Positions 17,339-26,544 of a stretch of 64,000 bases of DNA are shown one piece after another. The position numbers were made by a program, and so were the translations under genes. A model generated the notes under the pieces. That model made no database searches, was not told the DNA's origin, and saw only the letters and a program-made list of their open reading frames with translations. Position 1 is the stretch's first letter. Each line of letters begins with the position of its first letter. This DNA is from Clostridia bacterium. GTDB taxonomy: Bacteria > Bacillota > Clostridia > Oscillospirales > Acutalibacteraceae. Location: assembly GCA_017621885.1 (NCBI GenBank), contig JAGASD010000004.1, positions 1-64,000 of the forward strand, written 5' to 3'.

Positions 17339-18562
17339 ATGGATGCAAAAACTATATTAAACAATTCCCGTGAAATAGGCGAGAATATCATAAAAACAAG
17401 GCGGTGGCTTCATTCCCACGCAGAAACGGGCTTTGATTTAGCCGAAACCGTTGGTTTTGTAAAAGATAAGCTGAGTGAGTTGAAAATAGAATGTCACGAT
17501 TGCGGCAAAAGCGGTGTCGTTGCCGCATTGGGTAGTGGCGCACCGGTTTTTTTGCTTCGCGCAGATATGGATGCTTTGCCCATAAAAGAAATGGCAGACG
17601 TTGATTTTCCTTGCGAAAACGGGAATATGCATGCTTGCGGTCACGATATGCACACAGCCATTTTGTTAGGTGCTGCCGCAATTTTGAAAAAACACGAAAA
17701 GGATATAAAGGGTACTGTTAAGTTTATGTTTCAGCCTGCTGAGGAAAACCTCTCGGGTGCGAAAAATATGATTGAAAACGGTGTTCTTGAAAACCCTGCT
17801 GTTGATTGCGCAATGATGCTTCACGTTCTTGCAGGCTTCCCTTTAAAAACGGGTACGGTAATTGTTCCGGCAGACGGAGTGGGAGCTCCCGCGGCAGATT
17901 ATTTCACCATAAATGTTCAGGGTAAGGGATGTCACGGGTCAACGCCGCATTTAGGTGTGGATTCAATTACCGTTGCTGCCCATATCCTTTTAGGCCTTCA
18001 GGAGATTTCCGCCCGTGAATTAGGTGTTTCTGATGATGCGCTTCTTACAATCGGTCTTTTTCACGGTGGTACAGCAGGGAACGTTATTGCGGATACTGCC
18101 GTTATGCAGGGGACAATGCGCGCATTTGATGATGATACCCGTGAGATGATGAAAAAGCGCCTTGTAGAAATTGCAGAAAATATCGGTGCCTCTTACAGAG
18201 CAAAGGTAACCGTAACCTTTGACAGCGGTTGTCCCACTCTTGAAAATGATGGTCAGCTTGCACTTGAAATTGAAAAATACGCAAAAGAAATAATGGGTGA
18301 AGGTCTTGTTGTCAATGCATCGACCTTTGGTAAAGAGCAGACTCATCGGGGCGGTTCTGAGGACTTTGCTTACGTAAGTAAAAAAGTTCCCTCCGTTATG
18401 CTCGGCATTGCGGCAGGTGAGCCCGAAAAAGGTTTTAAGTATAATCAGCACCATCCGAAGGTAACATTTGATGAGAGCGTAATGGAGAAATGCAGTGCTG
18501 TTATGGCTTATTGTGCAACAAAATGGCTTGAAAATAACACTAAACTGAAAAATAATCTTTGA
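17339..18562 (+). CDS. M20-family amidohydrolase (N-acyl-amino-acid hydrolase type)
   Basis: 407-residue zinc/manganese hydrolase of the M20D type, which removes acyl groups from N-acyl amino acids or related amides. Recognised from the opening RRWLHSHAETGFD, the metal-site segment MHACGHDMHTAILLGAA, the following QPAEENLSGAKNMIENG, the dimerisation domain with KGCHGSTPHLGVD, and the late GGSEDFAY and NHHP-like QHHP motifs. Start is two bases after the preceding stop, so translation is coupled. Confidence 0.93.
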   Translation: MDAKTILNNSREIGENIIKTRRWLHSHAETGFDLAETVGFVKDKLSELKIECHDCGKSGVVAALGSGAPVFLLRADMDALPIKEMADVDFPCENGNMHACGHDMHTAILLGAAAILKKHEKDIKGTVKFMFQPAEENLSGAKNMIENGVLENPAVDCAMMLHVLAGFPLKTGTVIVPADGVGAPAADYFTINVQGKGCHGSTPHLGVDSITVAAHILLGLQEISARELGVSDDALLTIGLFHGGTAGNVIADTAVMQGTMRAFDDDTREMMKKRLVEIAENIGASYRAKVTVTFDSGCPTLENDGQLALEIEKYAKEIMGEGLVVNASTFGKEQTHRGGSEDFAYVSKKVPSVMLGIAAGEPEKGFKYNQHHPKVTFDESVMEKCSAVMAYCATKWLENNTKLKNNL

Positions 18563-18614
18563 TTTTACACCAAAGTGTGCTATTATAATCCCATAATTTA
18601 AAGGAGGTTATAAT

Positions 18615-18959
18615 ATGCCTTATATCAACTTAAAAACAACAAAAAAGGTTTCTGCAGAAAATGCAGATAATTTAAAAACCGCTTTCGGCAAGGCTATTGA
18701 GTGCTTTCCCGGTAAAACAGAAGCATGGCTTATGGTAGGTATCGAAGACGAGGTTAAAATGTGGTTCAAGGGTGATAATTCACAGGATACCGCAATCGTA
18801 GATGTTGACCTTTTGGGCTCTGTTTCAAAGGATGGAAGCGAAGTAATGACTGCTGAGGTATGCAACATCCTTGAAAAAGAGCTGGGTATTTCACCCTCAA
18901 GAGTTTATGTTAAATACAAAGGCTATGCCGACTGGGGCTGGAACAAAAATAATTTCTGA
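18615..18959 (+). CDS. MIF/tautomerase-superfamily protein
   Basis: 114-residue protein of the macrophage migration inhibitory factor family. After removal of Met the N-terminal proline (MPYINLKT) is the expected catalytic base of tautomerases. AAGGAGG precedes the ATG; TATAAT at 18584-18589 (with a TTGATT 19 bases upstream) may be its promoter. Physiological substrate unknown; phenylpyruvate-type keto-enol tautomerase activity is typical of relatives. A terminator follows. Confidence 0.85.
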   Translation: MPYINLKTTKKVSAENADNLKTAFGKAIECFPGKTEAWLMVGIEDEVKMWFKGDNSQDTAIVDVDLLGSVSKDGSEVMTAEVCNILEKELGISPSRVYVKYKGYADWGWNKNNF

Positions 18960-18972
18960 TAAAAATAAAATT

Positions 18973-19005
18973 CGTTGTAACATTCATTTGTTGCAACGGA
19001 TTTTT
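18973..19005 (+). terminator. Terminator after MIF-like gene
   Basis: CGTTGTAAC (18973-18981) with GTTGCAACG (18990-18998), one G-T pair, then GATTTTT. Confidence 0.75.
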
Positions 19006-19010
19006 ATATA

Positions 19011-19039
19011 TAAAAACTCCCCGACTTTGGTCGGGGAGT
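19011..19039 (-). terminator. Terminator of gapA
   Basis: Ten-base perfect GC-rich stem ACTCCCCGAC (19016-19025)/GTCGGGGAGT (19030-19039) with a four-base loop, followed on the minus strand by TTTTTA. It lies back to back with the terminator of the MIF-like gene. Confidence 0.9.
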
Positions 19040-19061
19040 AGCATTAACAAGTTAAGGTTAA

Positions 19062-20099
19062 TTAAGCAAGTTCTGCGAAGTACTTGATTGTTCTAACCAT
19101 CTGGCTTGTGTAGCTGTTTTCGTTGTCATACCAAGAAACAACCTGAACCTCGTAAAGATCGTCAGCAATCTTAGCAACCATTGTCTGTGTTGCATCGAAG
19201 AGTGAGCCGTATTTCATACCGATAACGTCAGATGAAACGATGGGATCTTCGTTGTAGCCATAGCTTTCAGAAGCAGCAGCCTTCATAGCAGCGTTGATGC
19301 CTTCTTTTGTAACGTCAGCACCTTTAACAACTGCTGTAAGGATTGTTGTTGAACCTGTGGGAACGGGAACTCTCTGAGCAGAACCGATAAGCTTGCCGTT
19401 GAGCTCGGGGATAACAAGACCGATAGCTTTAGCAGCACCTGTTGAGTTGGGAACGATGTTAGCAGCGCCTGCACGAGCTCTTCTCATATCGCCTTTTCTG
19501 TGGGGACCGTCAAGGATCATCTGGTCGCCTGTGTAAGCGTGGATTGTAGCCATGATACCGCTCTGGATGGGAGCATAATCATTAAGAGCTTTTGCCATGG
19601 GAGCAAGGCAGTTTGTTGTGCAAGATGCAGCAGAGATGATTGTGTCATCAGCTGTAAGAGTATCTTCGTTAACTGAGAATACGATTGTTTTAAGATCGTT
19701 ACCTGCGGGAGCAGAGATAACAACTTTCTTAGCACCTGCATCGATGTGAGCCTGGCTCTTGTCTTTTGAGCAGTAGAAGCCTGTGCATTCAAGAACTACG
19801 TCAACACCGATTTCGCCCCAGGGGAGTTCAGCAGCGTTAGCTTTAGCGTAGATTTTAAGAGTTTTGCCGTCAACAGTGATTGTGCCTGCTTCGTCATCAG
19901 CTGAAACTGTGTGAAGACCTTCACCGATTCTGCCGCAGTAACCGCCCTGAGCTGTGTCATACTTGAGAAGGTTAGCAAGCATTGAGGGCTTTGTAAGGTC
20001 GTTGATAGCTACTACCTCGTAGCCTTCAGCACCGAACATCTGACGGAATGCGAGACGGCCAATTCTGCCGAAACCGTTAATTGCAACTTTAACTGACAT
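19062..20099 (-). CDS. gapA: Glyceraldehyde-3-phosphate dehydrogenase
   Basis: 345-residue NAD-dependent glycolytic dehydrogenase making 1,3-bisphosphoglycerate. Rossmann start [18 protein letters not shown], catalytic cysteine in [15 protein letters not shown], and [15 protein letters not shown] near the end are diagnostic. The ATG at 20099 is used, with GGAGG eight bases upstream; an in-frame ATG five codons earlier overlaps the ribosome site. Codon use is strongly biased (high expression), like pgk and tpiA. It is separated by 12 kb from the pgk-tpiA-gpmI cluster and transcribed from its own promoter in the other direction. Confidence 0.98.
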   Translation of the reverse strand: MSVKVAINGFGRIGRLAFRQMFGAEGYEVVAINDLTKPSMLANLLKYDTAQGGYCGRIGEGLHTVSADDEAGTITVDGKTLKIYAKANAAELPWGEIGVDVVLECTGFYCSKDKSQAHIDAGAKKVVISAPAGNDLKTIVFSVNEDTLTADDTIISAASCTTNCLAPMAKALNDYAPIQSGIMATIHAYTGDQMILDGPHRKGDMRRARAGAANIVPNSTGAAKAIGLVIPELNGKLIGSAQRVPVPTGSTTILTAVVKGADVTKEGINAAMKAAASESYGYNEDPIVSSDVIGMKYGSLFDATQTMVAKIADDLYEVQVVSWYDNENSYTSQMVRTIKYFAELA

Positions 20100-20147
20100 T
20101 TGAATTACCTCCAAATATTTAATTAGTTTTTAATATTAACCTCTAAC

Positions 20148-20175
20148 ATTTTACCACAAAAAGGAATAAATGCAA
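20148..20175 (-). promoter_or_regulatory. Promoter of gapA
   Basis: Minus strand TTGCAT (complement of 20170-20175), 16 bases, TAAAAT (complement of 20148-20153) with extended -10 TGG. Confidence 0.6.
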
Positions 20176-20275
20176 GGACTTTGACATAATTTTAACTTAT
20201 ATTTGTAAGTTTTGGCATATTGTAGAAAAAATATTCAAAAATTATTGAAAAAATGGTTTAATTTTCAATAGGATT

Positions 20276-21244
20276 TTACTTGTTGACCACGTTAATCGGG
20301 TTACCGTTGAGATAAGCTTTGATGTTTTCTTCAAGAATTTGAAGAAGTCTTAAACGGGTTTCGTAAGCCGCCCATGCAATATGAGGGGTGATAAGCACGT
20401 TCGGAGCGCTTAAAAGAGGATTGTGGGGTGAGGGGGGCTCCGTTGAAAGCACGTCTGTGCCATAGCCTGCAAGTGTGCCGTTGTTTAAAGCTTCAGCAAC
20501 ATCTGCTTCGTTGGCAACAGGTCCTCTTGCGGTATTTATAATGTATGCGTTACTTTTCATTTTGGAAATAAATTCTTTGTTGATAAGACCCGCGGTGTCG
20601 GGAGTGAGGGGGCAATGCACGGAAATAAAATCAGAGGTTTTTATAACCGTTTCCAAATCCGTAAAGGTTACGTTGTCTGCTCCGTCTTTTTTGCCCGAGG
20701 GTGTGTAAGCAATTGGTGTCATACCGAAAGCAGTTGCTATGTCGCAGACTCTTTTGCCTATTTTGCCGAAACCGATTACGCCCAGTGTTTTGCCGTCGAG
20801 CTCATAAAGAGGTGAATTCCAATAGCAGAAATCAAGGCAGTCAGCCCAAGTACCGCTTTTAACGTCATCGGTATATTCCTTAACCTTATTTATAAAGCCG
20901 AGTATATAGGAAAAAACCATTTGCGCCACGGCATTTGTGGAATAAGCAGGGATGTTTGAAACGGGGATACCGCGCTCTTTTAAAGCTTCGCAATCAAGCT
21001 GATTATAGCCGGTTGCAAGGGTTGCCACAAATTTAAGGTTTGGTAAATCCTTTAATAATTCCCGTGTAATTGCAACCTTGTTCACGATAAGAATATCAGC
21101 ATCCTTACCGCGCTCAATTATTTTGTCGGGAGCAGTACGGGGATAAACTGTCAAATCCACAAGCTTTTCAATACATTCCCAGGAAAGGTCGCCGGGGTTT
21201 TCGGTGTATCCGTCAAGGATAACCGCTTTTAATTTATTGTTCAT
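20276..21244 (-). CDS. D-2-hydroxyacid dehydrogenase (hydroxypyruvate/glycerate dehydrogenase type)
   Basis: 322-residue NAD(P)-dependent D-2-hydroxyacid dehydrogenase. The Rossmann motif GVIGFGKIGKRV, the arginine region INTARGPVANEADV, the glutamate DVLSTEPP and the catalytic histidine TPHIAWA are visible. The sequence is most like hydroxypyruvate reductases (HprA), which would feed glycerate kinase at 15320-16462, but D-lactate-type specificity cannot be excluded. It has its own consensus promoter, divergent from the VTT gene. Confidence 0.9.
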   Translation of the reverse strand: MNNKLKAVILDGYTENPGDLSWECIEKLVDLTVYPRTAPDKIIERGKDADILIVNKVAITRELLKDLPNLKFVATLATGYNQLDCEALKERGIPVSNIPAYSTNAVAQMVFSYILGFINKVKEYTDDVKSGTWADCLDFCYWNSPLYELDGKTLGVIGFGKIGKRVCDIATAFGMTPIAYTPSGKKDGADNVTFTDLETVIKTSDFISVHCPLTPDTAGLINKEFISKMKSNAYIINTARGPVANEADVAEALNNGTLAGYGTDVLSTEPPSPHNPLLSAPNVLITPHIAWAAYETRLRLLQILEENIKAYLNGNPINVVNK

Positions 21245-21260
21245 TTAAATCACCTGCTTC

Positions 21261-21289
21261 ATTATATACTATATAATAAAATCTTTCAA
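21261..21289 (-). promoter_or_regulatory. Promoter of hydroxyacid dehydrogenase gene
   Basis: Minus strand TTGAAA (complement of 21284-21289), 17 bases, TATAAT (complement of 21261-21266): near-perfect consensus. The -35 region lies back to back with that of the divergent VTT gene promoter. Confidence 0.8.
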
Positions 21290-21297
21290 TGTTTTTC

Positions 21298-21326
21298 TTG
21301 ACCTTGATGATTTAATAGTATAAAAT
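21298..21326 (+). promoter_or_regulatory. Promoter of VTT-galK-acetyltransferase-lyase unit
   Basis: TTGACC (21298-21303), 17 bases, TAAAAT (21321-21326). Confidence 0.65.
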
Positions 21327-21355
21327 GGAAAAGGTATATGCAAAGGAGTGAGCGC

Positions 21356-22066
21356 TTGAAAACTGTTAAGGTTAATAAAGCAGCAAAACGTAAAGCTAAC
21401 GTCAAACGGTCTGCAAGCATTTGCTTTTGTGCCGCAATCGCGTTGGTTGTCATTACCTATATAATGAATTTACCCGAAATAAGAAAAAGTCTGCAGGATG
21501 TGTACACCTGGTTCGAAAGAATCGAAAATTACATTGCGGGGTATGACAAGCTTGCCGCTTTCGGAATTATTATGGCGCTTTTTTCTGTGAAAAGTGTTTT
21601 GGCATTCATACCGTTTTCGGTATTGTTTATCAGCAGCGGTATGGTTTTTTCTGCACCTGTTGCAATGGGCGTCAGTGTGCTTGGCTTTGTGCTTATTATC
21701 TCGGTGAAATTTTTCTGGGGTAAAAAATTCGGCGGAGGTAATGCTCATAAGCTTGCAGTCAAGAGTAAATCCGTAACCAGGTTTATGGATTTTAAAGGTA
21801 AGGGTAACAAATGGATGCTTGTTGTTCTGAGGTTTGTGCCCTTTGTACCTGTCGGCACTGTAAGCAGAGCCTACGGCGCCACGGAAATGAAGTATTTGCC
21901 GTTTGTGGGCTTGTCTGTGCTGGGCTTTTTGCCCAGAGTTGTTTTGTGGAGCTTTGTCGGTACCAATATTTTTGATCCGTTCACACCTACGTTTATGGCT
22001 CCGATTATTGTGTTGCTTATTATCAGCGGAATATCTCTAAAGATATGGGATGCTGTTTTAGATTAA
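21356..22066 (+). CDS. VTT/DedA-like (TVP38/TMEM64) membrane protein
   Basis: Integral membrane protein of about 236 residues with a basic N-terminus and five or six hydrophobic segments. The core FIPFSVLFISSGMVFSAP and the later LRFVPFVPVGTVSRAYGA show the VTT/TVP38 domain; relatives are lipid scramblases/transporters. TTG at 21356 is preferred: AAAGGAG lies seven bases before it, while the upstream ATG at 21338 would overlap this ribosome site. First gene of a probable four-gene operon with galactokinase, GNAT and a PLP enzyme. Confidence 0.85.
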   Translation: MKTVKVNKAAKRKANVKRSASICFCAAIALVVITYIMNLPEIRKSLQDVYTWFERIENYIAGYDKLAAFGIIMALFSVKSVLAFIPFSVLFISSGMVFSAPVAMGVSVLGFVLIISVKFFWGKKFGGGNAHKLAVKSKSVTRFMDFKGKGNKWMLVVLRFVPFVPVGTVSRAYGATEMKYLPFVGLSVLGFLPRVVLWSFVGTNIFDPFTPTFMAPIIVLLIISGISLKIWDAVLD

Positions 22067-22088
22067 ATCTTCCGAAAGGATGTTTTTT

Positions 22089-23348
22089 ATGAAAATTAAT
22101 GAAATCAAAACACCTGAATTTCTCCGAAGACTTACGGTGGTTTACGGTGAAGAAGCTGCTTTACAGCAGGAAAGATTTTTAAAACTTGCAGAAGCTTATG
22201 AGAAGGATTTCAAAGCTGATGCAGATTTAAGATTCTTCTCAGCTCCCGGCAGAACAGAGGTTGGCGGTAATCATACCGACCATAACAACGGCAAGGTTCT
22301 GGCGGCGGCTGTTAACCTTGACGCCGTTGCAGCGGTAGAAGCAAGAAATGACGGAATAATCTGCGTTAAATCTGAGGGATATGATGAACACAAGGTTGAT
22401 ACGTCAAATTTTTCAATTGTTGATGAGGAGGAAGGAACCTCCTTGGCCCTTATCAGAGGTATCTGTGCAAAGCTTAAAGAAAACGGTTGGGTAATAGGCG
22501 GCTTTAACGCAAGTGTTACGTCATCTGTTCTTTCGGGCTCAGGGCTTTCTTCTTCAGCCGCATACGAGGTTCTTATTTGTGCCGTAATCAATCATTTATA
22601 TAATGACGGTAAAATCGGTGCAGTTGAAATTGCTCAGGTTTCACAGTATGCTGAGAACGTTTATTTCAAAAAGCCCTGCGGACTTATGGACCAGACCGCT
22701 TGTTCCGTCGGCGGCTTTGTTAAAATTGATTTTGAAAACACAAATGCACCCGTTATTGAAAAGGTGGATTTTGATATTGCAAAGCATGGCTACAATCTCT
22801 GTATTGTTGACACGGGCGGAAACCATGCAGATCTTACCGATGACTATGCCGCTATTCGCGTTGAAATGAATTCTGTTGCGGAATTTTTCGGTAAAAAGGT
22901 GCTTCGTCAGGTGGACGAAAAGGACGTTTTTGAAAATATCGGTGAAATCCGCACAAAAACAGGTGACAGAGCTATTGAAAGAGCAATTCATTTCTATAAC
23001 GAAAACAAACGTGTTGAAAGACTTGCTGCGGCTTTGGCGACCGGTTGTTTTGATGAATTCAAGGCTGCAATAATTGAAAGCGGTAACTCATCGTTTATGT
23101 ACAACCAGAACTGCTTTACCCTCAGTGCACCCGAATCACAGCCCGTTGCTCTTGCTCTTTGCATTGCTGAAGAGCTTCTCAAGGGTAAGGGAGCATACCG
23201 TGTTCACGGCGGTGGCTTTGCGGGTACGATTCAGGCATTTGTACCCGTTGAAGAAACCGATGCTTTTGTTGGTGCAATGAAGAAGGTATTCGGTGAAAAT
23301 TCTTGCTACATACTCAAAGTGAGAAGCCACGGCGGCTGTGAGATATGA
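22089..23348 (+). CDS. galK: Galactokinase (GHMP kinase)
   Basis: 419-residue GHMP-family sugar kinase that phosphorylates galactose at C1 (Leloir pathway). Substrate motif GRTEVGGNHTDHNNG, ATP loop SGSGLSSSAAYEV and C-terminal GGGFAGTIQAF are all present. ATG at 22089 is chosen because GAAAGG is nine bases upstream; the ATG at 22080 is too close. galT and galE are not adjacent, so another sugar substrate (for example an N-acetyl sugar) is conceivable. Overlaps the acetyltransferase gene by four bases. Confidence 0.93.
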   Translation: MKINEIKTPEFLRRLTVVYGEEAALQQERFLKLAEAYEKDFKADADLRFFSAPGRTEVGGNHTDHNNGKVLAAAVNLDAVAAVEARNDGIICVKSEGYDEHKVDTSNFSIVDEEEGTSLALIRGICAKLKENGWVIGGFNASVTSSVLSGSGLSSSAAYEVLICAVINHLYNDGKIGAVEIAQVSQYAENVYFKKPCGLMDQTACSVGGFVKIDFENTNAPVIEKVDFDIAKHGYNLCIVDTGGNHADLTDDYAAIRVEMNSVAEFFGKKVLRQVDEKDVFENIGEIRTKTGDRAIERAIHFYNENKRVERLAAALATGCFDEFKAAIIESGNSSFMYNQNCFTLSAPESQPVALALCIAEELLKGKGAYRVHGGGFAGTIQAFVPVEETDAFVGAMKKVFGENSCYILKVRSHGGCEI

Positions 23349-24079
23349 TTGAAAAGGTAATCCATCCGGATGTTTTAAGCGGCGTTTCATCGCCGCTTTT
23401 ACCGTTAATATACGTTGATTTTGAATTTAACAGTACCGAGACAGACGGGGTATTTATTCAGAAAGATGATCAAAATATAATCACGGCTTTGTTTTCTTTG
23501 AAAAACGGTTGTGCAACTTTAACAGTATCAGACGGCAGTGCCGATTATGAGGAGCTGAAGGAGTTTTTTTCATTTTTGTCTGTTGAGGTCTGTTTGAGTG
23601 ATGCAGGTGATTTTTGTGACGGCTTTAAAGCTTTGCCGCTTTTAACGTGCGCTGCTAAGCGGTGGGCGGAAAGCGATGTGTTAAAGCTGGACGAGTATTC
23701 GCGTCTTTCTGATTACAAAGCTGTTTACGGCTTACTGACTGAAAACGGTGATAATTTTCCCCAATGGTTTTCTGTGACCTCAAAGAAAATTAACAGCAAA
23801 AAATCCGTTGCGGTTTATAAATGTGCGGATGGTATTCCGGTCAGCACGGCGGTTGCCGCTGCTGTTTATAATAACATTGCGGTAATTTCAGGGGTTTTTA
23901 CTCTTGAAACACACAGAAAAAAGGGCTATGCTTCCCAATGTGTCAAGGCACTTTTAAATGATTTGGATAATATGGGCGTTAGGTCGGTGCACCTTTGGTG
24001 CGAAGAAAACAAATTACCGTTTTACAGAAAACTCGGATTTGAGGAATTTGGTAAAGTGTTTGTGAGAGAGGTTTTTTAG
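23345..24079 (+). CDS. GNAT-family N-acetyltransferase
   Basis: 244 residues; the C-terminal half (about 140-244) is a GNAT fold with acetyl-CoA motif THRKKGYASQCVKAL and the end KLPFYRKLGFEEFGKVF. The N-terminal 130 residues are of unknown fold. The start ATGA overlaps the galK stop, so it is translationally coupled. Substrate unknown. Confidence 0.85.
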   Translation: MIEKVIHPDVLSGVSSPLLPLIYVDFEFNSTETDGVFIQKDDQNIITALFSLKNGCATLTVSDGSADYEELKEFFSFLSVEVCLSDAGDFCDGFKALPLLTCAAKRWAESDVLKLDEYSRLSDYKAVYGLLTENGDNFPQWFSVTSKKINSKKSVAVYKCADGIPVSTAVAAAVYNNIAVISGVFTLETHRKKGYASQCVKALLNDLDNMGVRSVHLWCEENKLPFYRKLGFEEFGKVFVREVF

Positions 24080-24082
24080 TAT

Positions 24083-25336
24083 ATGTCATTTTTTAAATTA
24101 AGTGATGAACTCAGCGCGATGTCTGAAAAAGCACTTTTGAAATGTAAAGAAAAATTTGATGAGATTGATGCTTTGACTGAATATAATCAGCAAAAAGTAC
24201 TTAAATCATTTATAAATCAGGGTGTCGGTGAAGCTCATTTCACATCTTCAACGGGCTACGGCTACGGCGACCGAGGCCGTGAGGTGCTTGATGAGCTTAC
24301 TGCAGAAATTTTTGATGCAGAGGATGCCATAATCCGCCACAGCTTTGCAAGCGGTACGCATACCCTTTGCGTTATGCTTTTCGGCGTGTTACGTCCCGGT
24401 GACAACGTGCTCTGCGTAACGGGTACACCATACGATACAATTCATTCCGTTATCGGTCTTAGCGGCGAAGGCATGGGCTCATTGAAGGATTTCGGTGTAA
24501 CGTTTGATATTGTGGATTTGCTTCCGGACGGAACTGTTGATTACGAAAGCATTGATGCCGAAATCGGCAAAAAAGAATATAAAGCTGTTTACGTTCAGCG
24601 TTCAAGAGGCTACAGCTTGAGACCCACACTTTTATCTTCGGATATAAGAAAAATAGTGCAGACGGTTAAAGCTAAAAGTAACGCAATTGTTATGCTTGAT
24701 AACTGCTATGGTGAATTTACCGAGTACGAAACTCCCTCTGCTCTCGGTGTGGATCTTTTTGCAGGTTCGCTTATCAAAAATCCGGGTGGCGGTCTTGCCA
24801 AATGCGGTGGTTACATTGCTGGTAAAAAGGAGCTTGTGGAATTGTGCTCTTACAGAATGACAACTCCCGGTGTGGGCAGAGAGGTTGGTGCAACTCTCGG
24901 TAACAATCGCGATATTTTTATGGGACTTTTTAATGCTCCCCACGTTACGGGTGAGGCATTGAAGGTCGCTGTGTTTACTGCAGCGCTTTTTGAAGAAATG
25001 GGTTATGAGGTATCACCGAAGCTTTCCGAAAAACGCGCGGATATTATACAGAGCATTAAATTAAGCAACAGAGAAAATTTAATCGCATTTTGTCAGGGTC
25101 TCCAGAGCGGTTCTGTTATTGACAGCTTTGTTGTGCCCGAGCCCTGGGCTATGCCCGGCTATGATTCGGACGTTATTATGGCGGCAGGTGCTTTTACAAA
25201 CGGCTCTTCAATAGAGCTTTCTGCAGATGCACCTTTAAGAGAGCCGTATGCAGTATGGCTTCAGGGCGGTCTTAATTTCCATAGCGGAAAAATCGGCGTG
25301 CTTCTCGGTGCACAACGGGTTCTTGATGTGAAATAA
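24083..25336 (+). CDS. PLP-dependent methionine gamma-lyase-like protein (YnbB/aluminium-resistance family)
   Basis: 417-residue fold-type I PLP enzyme. The family shows in GEAHFTSSTGYGYGDRGRE near the start, SFASGTHTLCVMLFG, and SLIKNPGGGLAKCGGYIAG with the PLP lysine. Relatives are annotated as methionine gamma-lyase-like or aluminium-resistance proteins; the true reaction is uncertain. Starts three bases after the acetyltransferase stop, so it probably closes the operon. Confidence 0.9.
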   Translation: MSFFKLSDELSAMSEKALLKCKEKFDEIDALTEYNQQKVLKSFINQGVGEAHFTSSTGYGYGDRGREVLDELTAEIFDAEDAIIRHSFASGTHTLCVMLFGVLRPGDNVLCVTGTPYDTIHSVIGLSGEGMGSLKDFGVTFDIVDLLPDGTVDYESIDAEIGKKEYKAVYVQRSRGYSLRPTLLSSDIRKIVQTVKAKSNAIVMLDNCYGEFTEYETPSALGVDLFAGSLIKNPGGGLAKCGGYIAGKKELVELCSYRMTTPGVGREVGATLGNNRDIFMGLFNAPHVTGEALKVAVFTAALFEEMGYEVSPKLSEKRADIIQSIKLSNRENLIAFCQGLQSGSVIDSFVVPEPWAMPGYDSDVIMAAGAFTNGSSIELSADAPLREPYAVWLQGGLNFHSGKIGVLLGAQRVLDVK

Positions 25337-25363
25337 CAAGAAAAACGCGTTTTTTTGCATAAC

Positions 25364-25392
25364 TTGACAAATATTTATAGGTATAATAAAAT
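25364..25392 (+). promoter_or_regulatory. Promoter of CDP-glycerol gene cluster
   Basis: TTGACA (25364-25369), 17 bases, TAAAAT (25387-25392). A second, TATAAT-like hexamer lies five bases upstream at 25382. Confidence 0.65.
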
Positions 25393-25432
25393 ATCTGTGT
25401 CAAAAGACTTTATTCATCTTAAAGGTGAAGTT

Positions 25433-26539
25433 ATGAAACTATTTATAATTAAGGTGTTTGTTCTGTTTATAAGAATACTTTACGCACCTATGAAATTAAG
25501 AAAAACACAAAACAAAATTTTGTGGCTTTCCCGTCAGTCAGACAATAAATCTTCTGATATGATAATGCTTGAAAGGGCGATTTCTGATTTATCGCCTGAA
25601 ACAAAGCAGGTTTTTCGTCTTAAAAGGCTTAAAGATGAAAGTGCCTTGTCTGTTTCTTACATATTTTCAATATTTGGGGATATGTGGGAGCTGGCTTCAG
25701 CAAAAATTGTTTTGATTGACACTTACTCAATTCCCGTTTCTTGCCTTAATCACAAGGAGTGCCTGAAGGTTGTTCAGCTGTGGCACGCATTGGGTGCCGT
25801 TAAAAAATTCGGGCTTCAGTCTGCAGGCAAGGCACAGGGCAGAGACCTTGGTGTTTCAAAGGCAATGCATATGCACGAGAATTACGATTTCGTTATTGCC
25901 CCTTCTGTTGCTACGGGTGAAATTTACTGTAAGGCTTTCGGGTGCAAACGCGAAAACGTAAGGATTTTATCGTTACCCCGTGTTGATCTGCTTCTTGACG
26001 GTGCTTCAAGGCGCAATGATTTTGAAAGAGAAAATCCCGACAGCAAAGGCAAAAGGATAGTGGCATATATACCTACGTTCAGAGATAATGATGAGGTTTA
26101 TGCAGAAAAGCTTTATAAAGCCTTTGAAAACAACGTTGGCTTTAAGCTTATTGTTTCGGCGCATCCCTTGAGTAAGACTACTGAAATCGGCGCATATAAA
26201 TTCAATGGCGATTTTTCAAGCATTGATTTAATGAAGCTTGCAGATGTGATTGTTACCGATTACTCTGCTTGTGCAATTGAGGGTTCGCTCCTCGGGAAGC
26301 CCTTGTTTTTCTACGTCCCGGATTATGATATATATAAGGATGAAAAGGGGCTGAACATTGAATTGAAAGAGGAAATGCCCGGTTTAGCCTTCGAGTATGA
26401 AAATGAGCTTATTTCAGCAATTGAAAGTGATAATTATGATTTTAACACGCTTTATCGCTTCAGCGAAAAGTATGTTGAAAATAAAAAAACAAACAACACC
26501 GAGCGTATGGCAGAGTTTATATGCTCTGAAATGAGGTAA
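25433..26539 (+). CDS. CDP-glycerol glycerophosphotransferase-family protein
   Basis: 368-residue enzyme of the TagB/TagF family that transfers glycerol phosphate (or a related polyol phosphate) from its CDP form to a cell-envelope acceptor. The N-terminal hydrophobic stretch (about residues 2-18) suggests peripheral membrane binding. Conserved parts are LWHALGAVKKFG, the PSVATGEIYCKAFG segment, YIPTFRDN, and VTDYSACAIEGSLLGKPLFFY. The ATG at 25433 follows AAAGGTGAAG; the longer frame has no ribosome site. First gene of a unit with tagD and a double-domain transferase. Confidence 0.88.
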   Translation: MKLFIIKVFVLFIRILYAPMKLRKTQNKILWLSRQSDNKSSDMIMLERAISDLSPETKQVFRLKRLKDESALSVSYIFSIFGDMWELASAKIVLIDTYSIPVSCLNHKECLKVVQLWHALGAVKKFGLQSAGKAQGRDLGVSKAMHMHENYDFVIAPSVATGEIYCKAFGCKRENVRILSLPRVDLLLDGASRRNDFERENPDSKGKRIVAYIPTFRDNDEVYAEKLYKAFENNVGFKLIVSAHPLSKTTEIGAYKFNGDFSSIDLMKLADVIVTDYSACAIEGSLLGKPLFFYVPDYDIYKDEKGLNIELKEEMPGLAFEYENELISAIESDNYDFNTLYRFSEKYVENKKTNNTERMAEFICSEMR

Positions 26540-26544
26540 AAGCT

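Noticed and set aside
25341..25355. AAAAACGCGTTTTT palindrome after the PLP lyase gene as a terminator
   Set aside because: It has no loop and a weak AT stem; the evidence is too thin to list it as a terminator.
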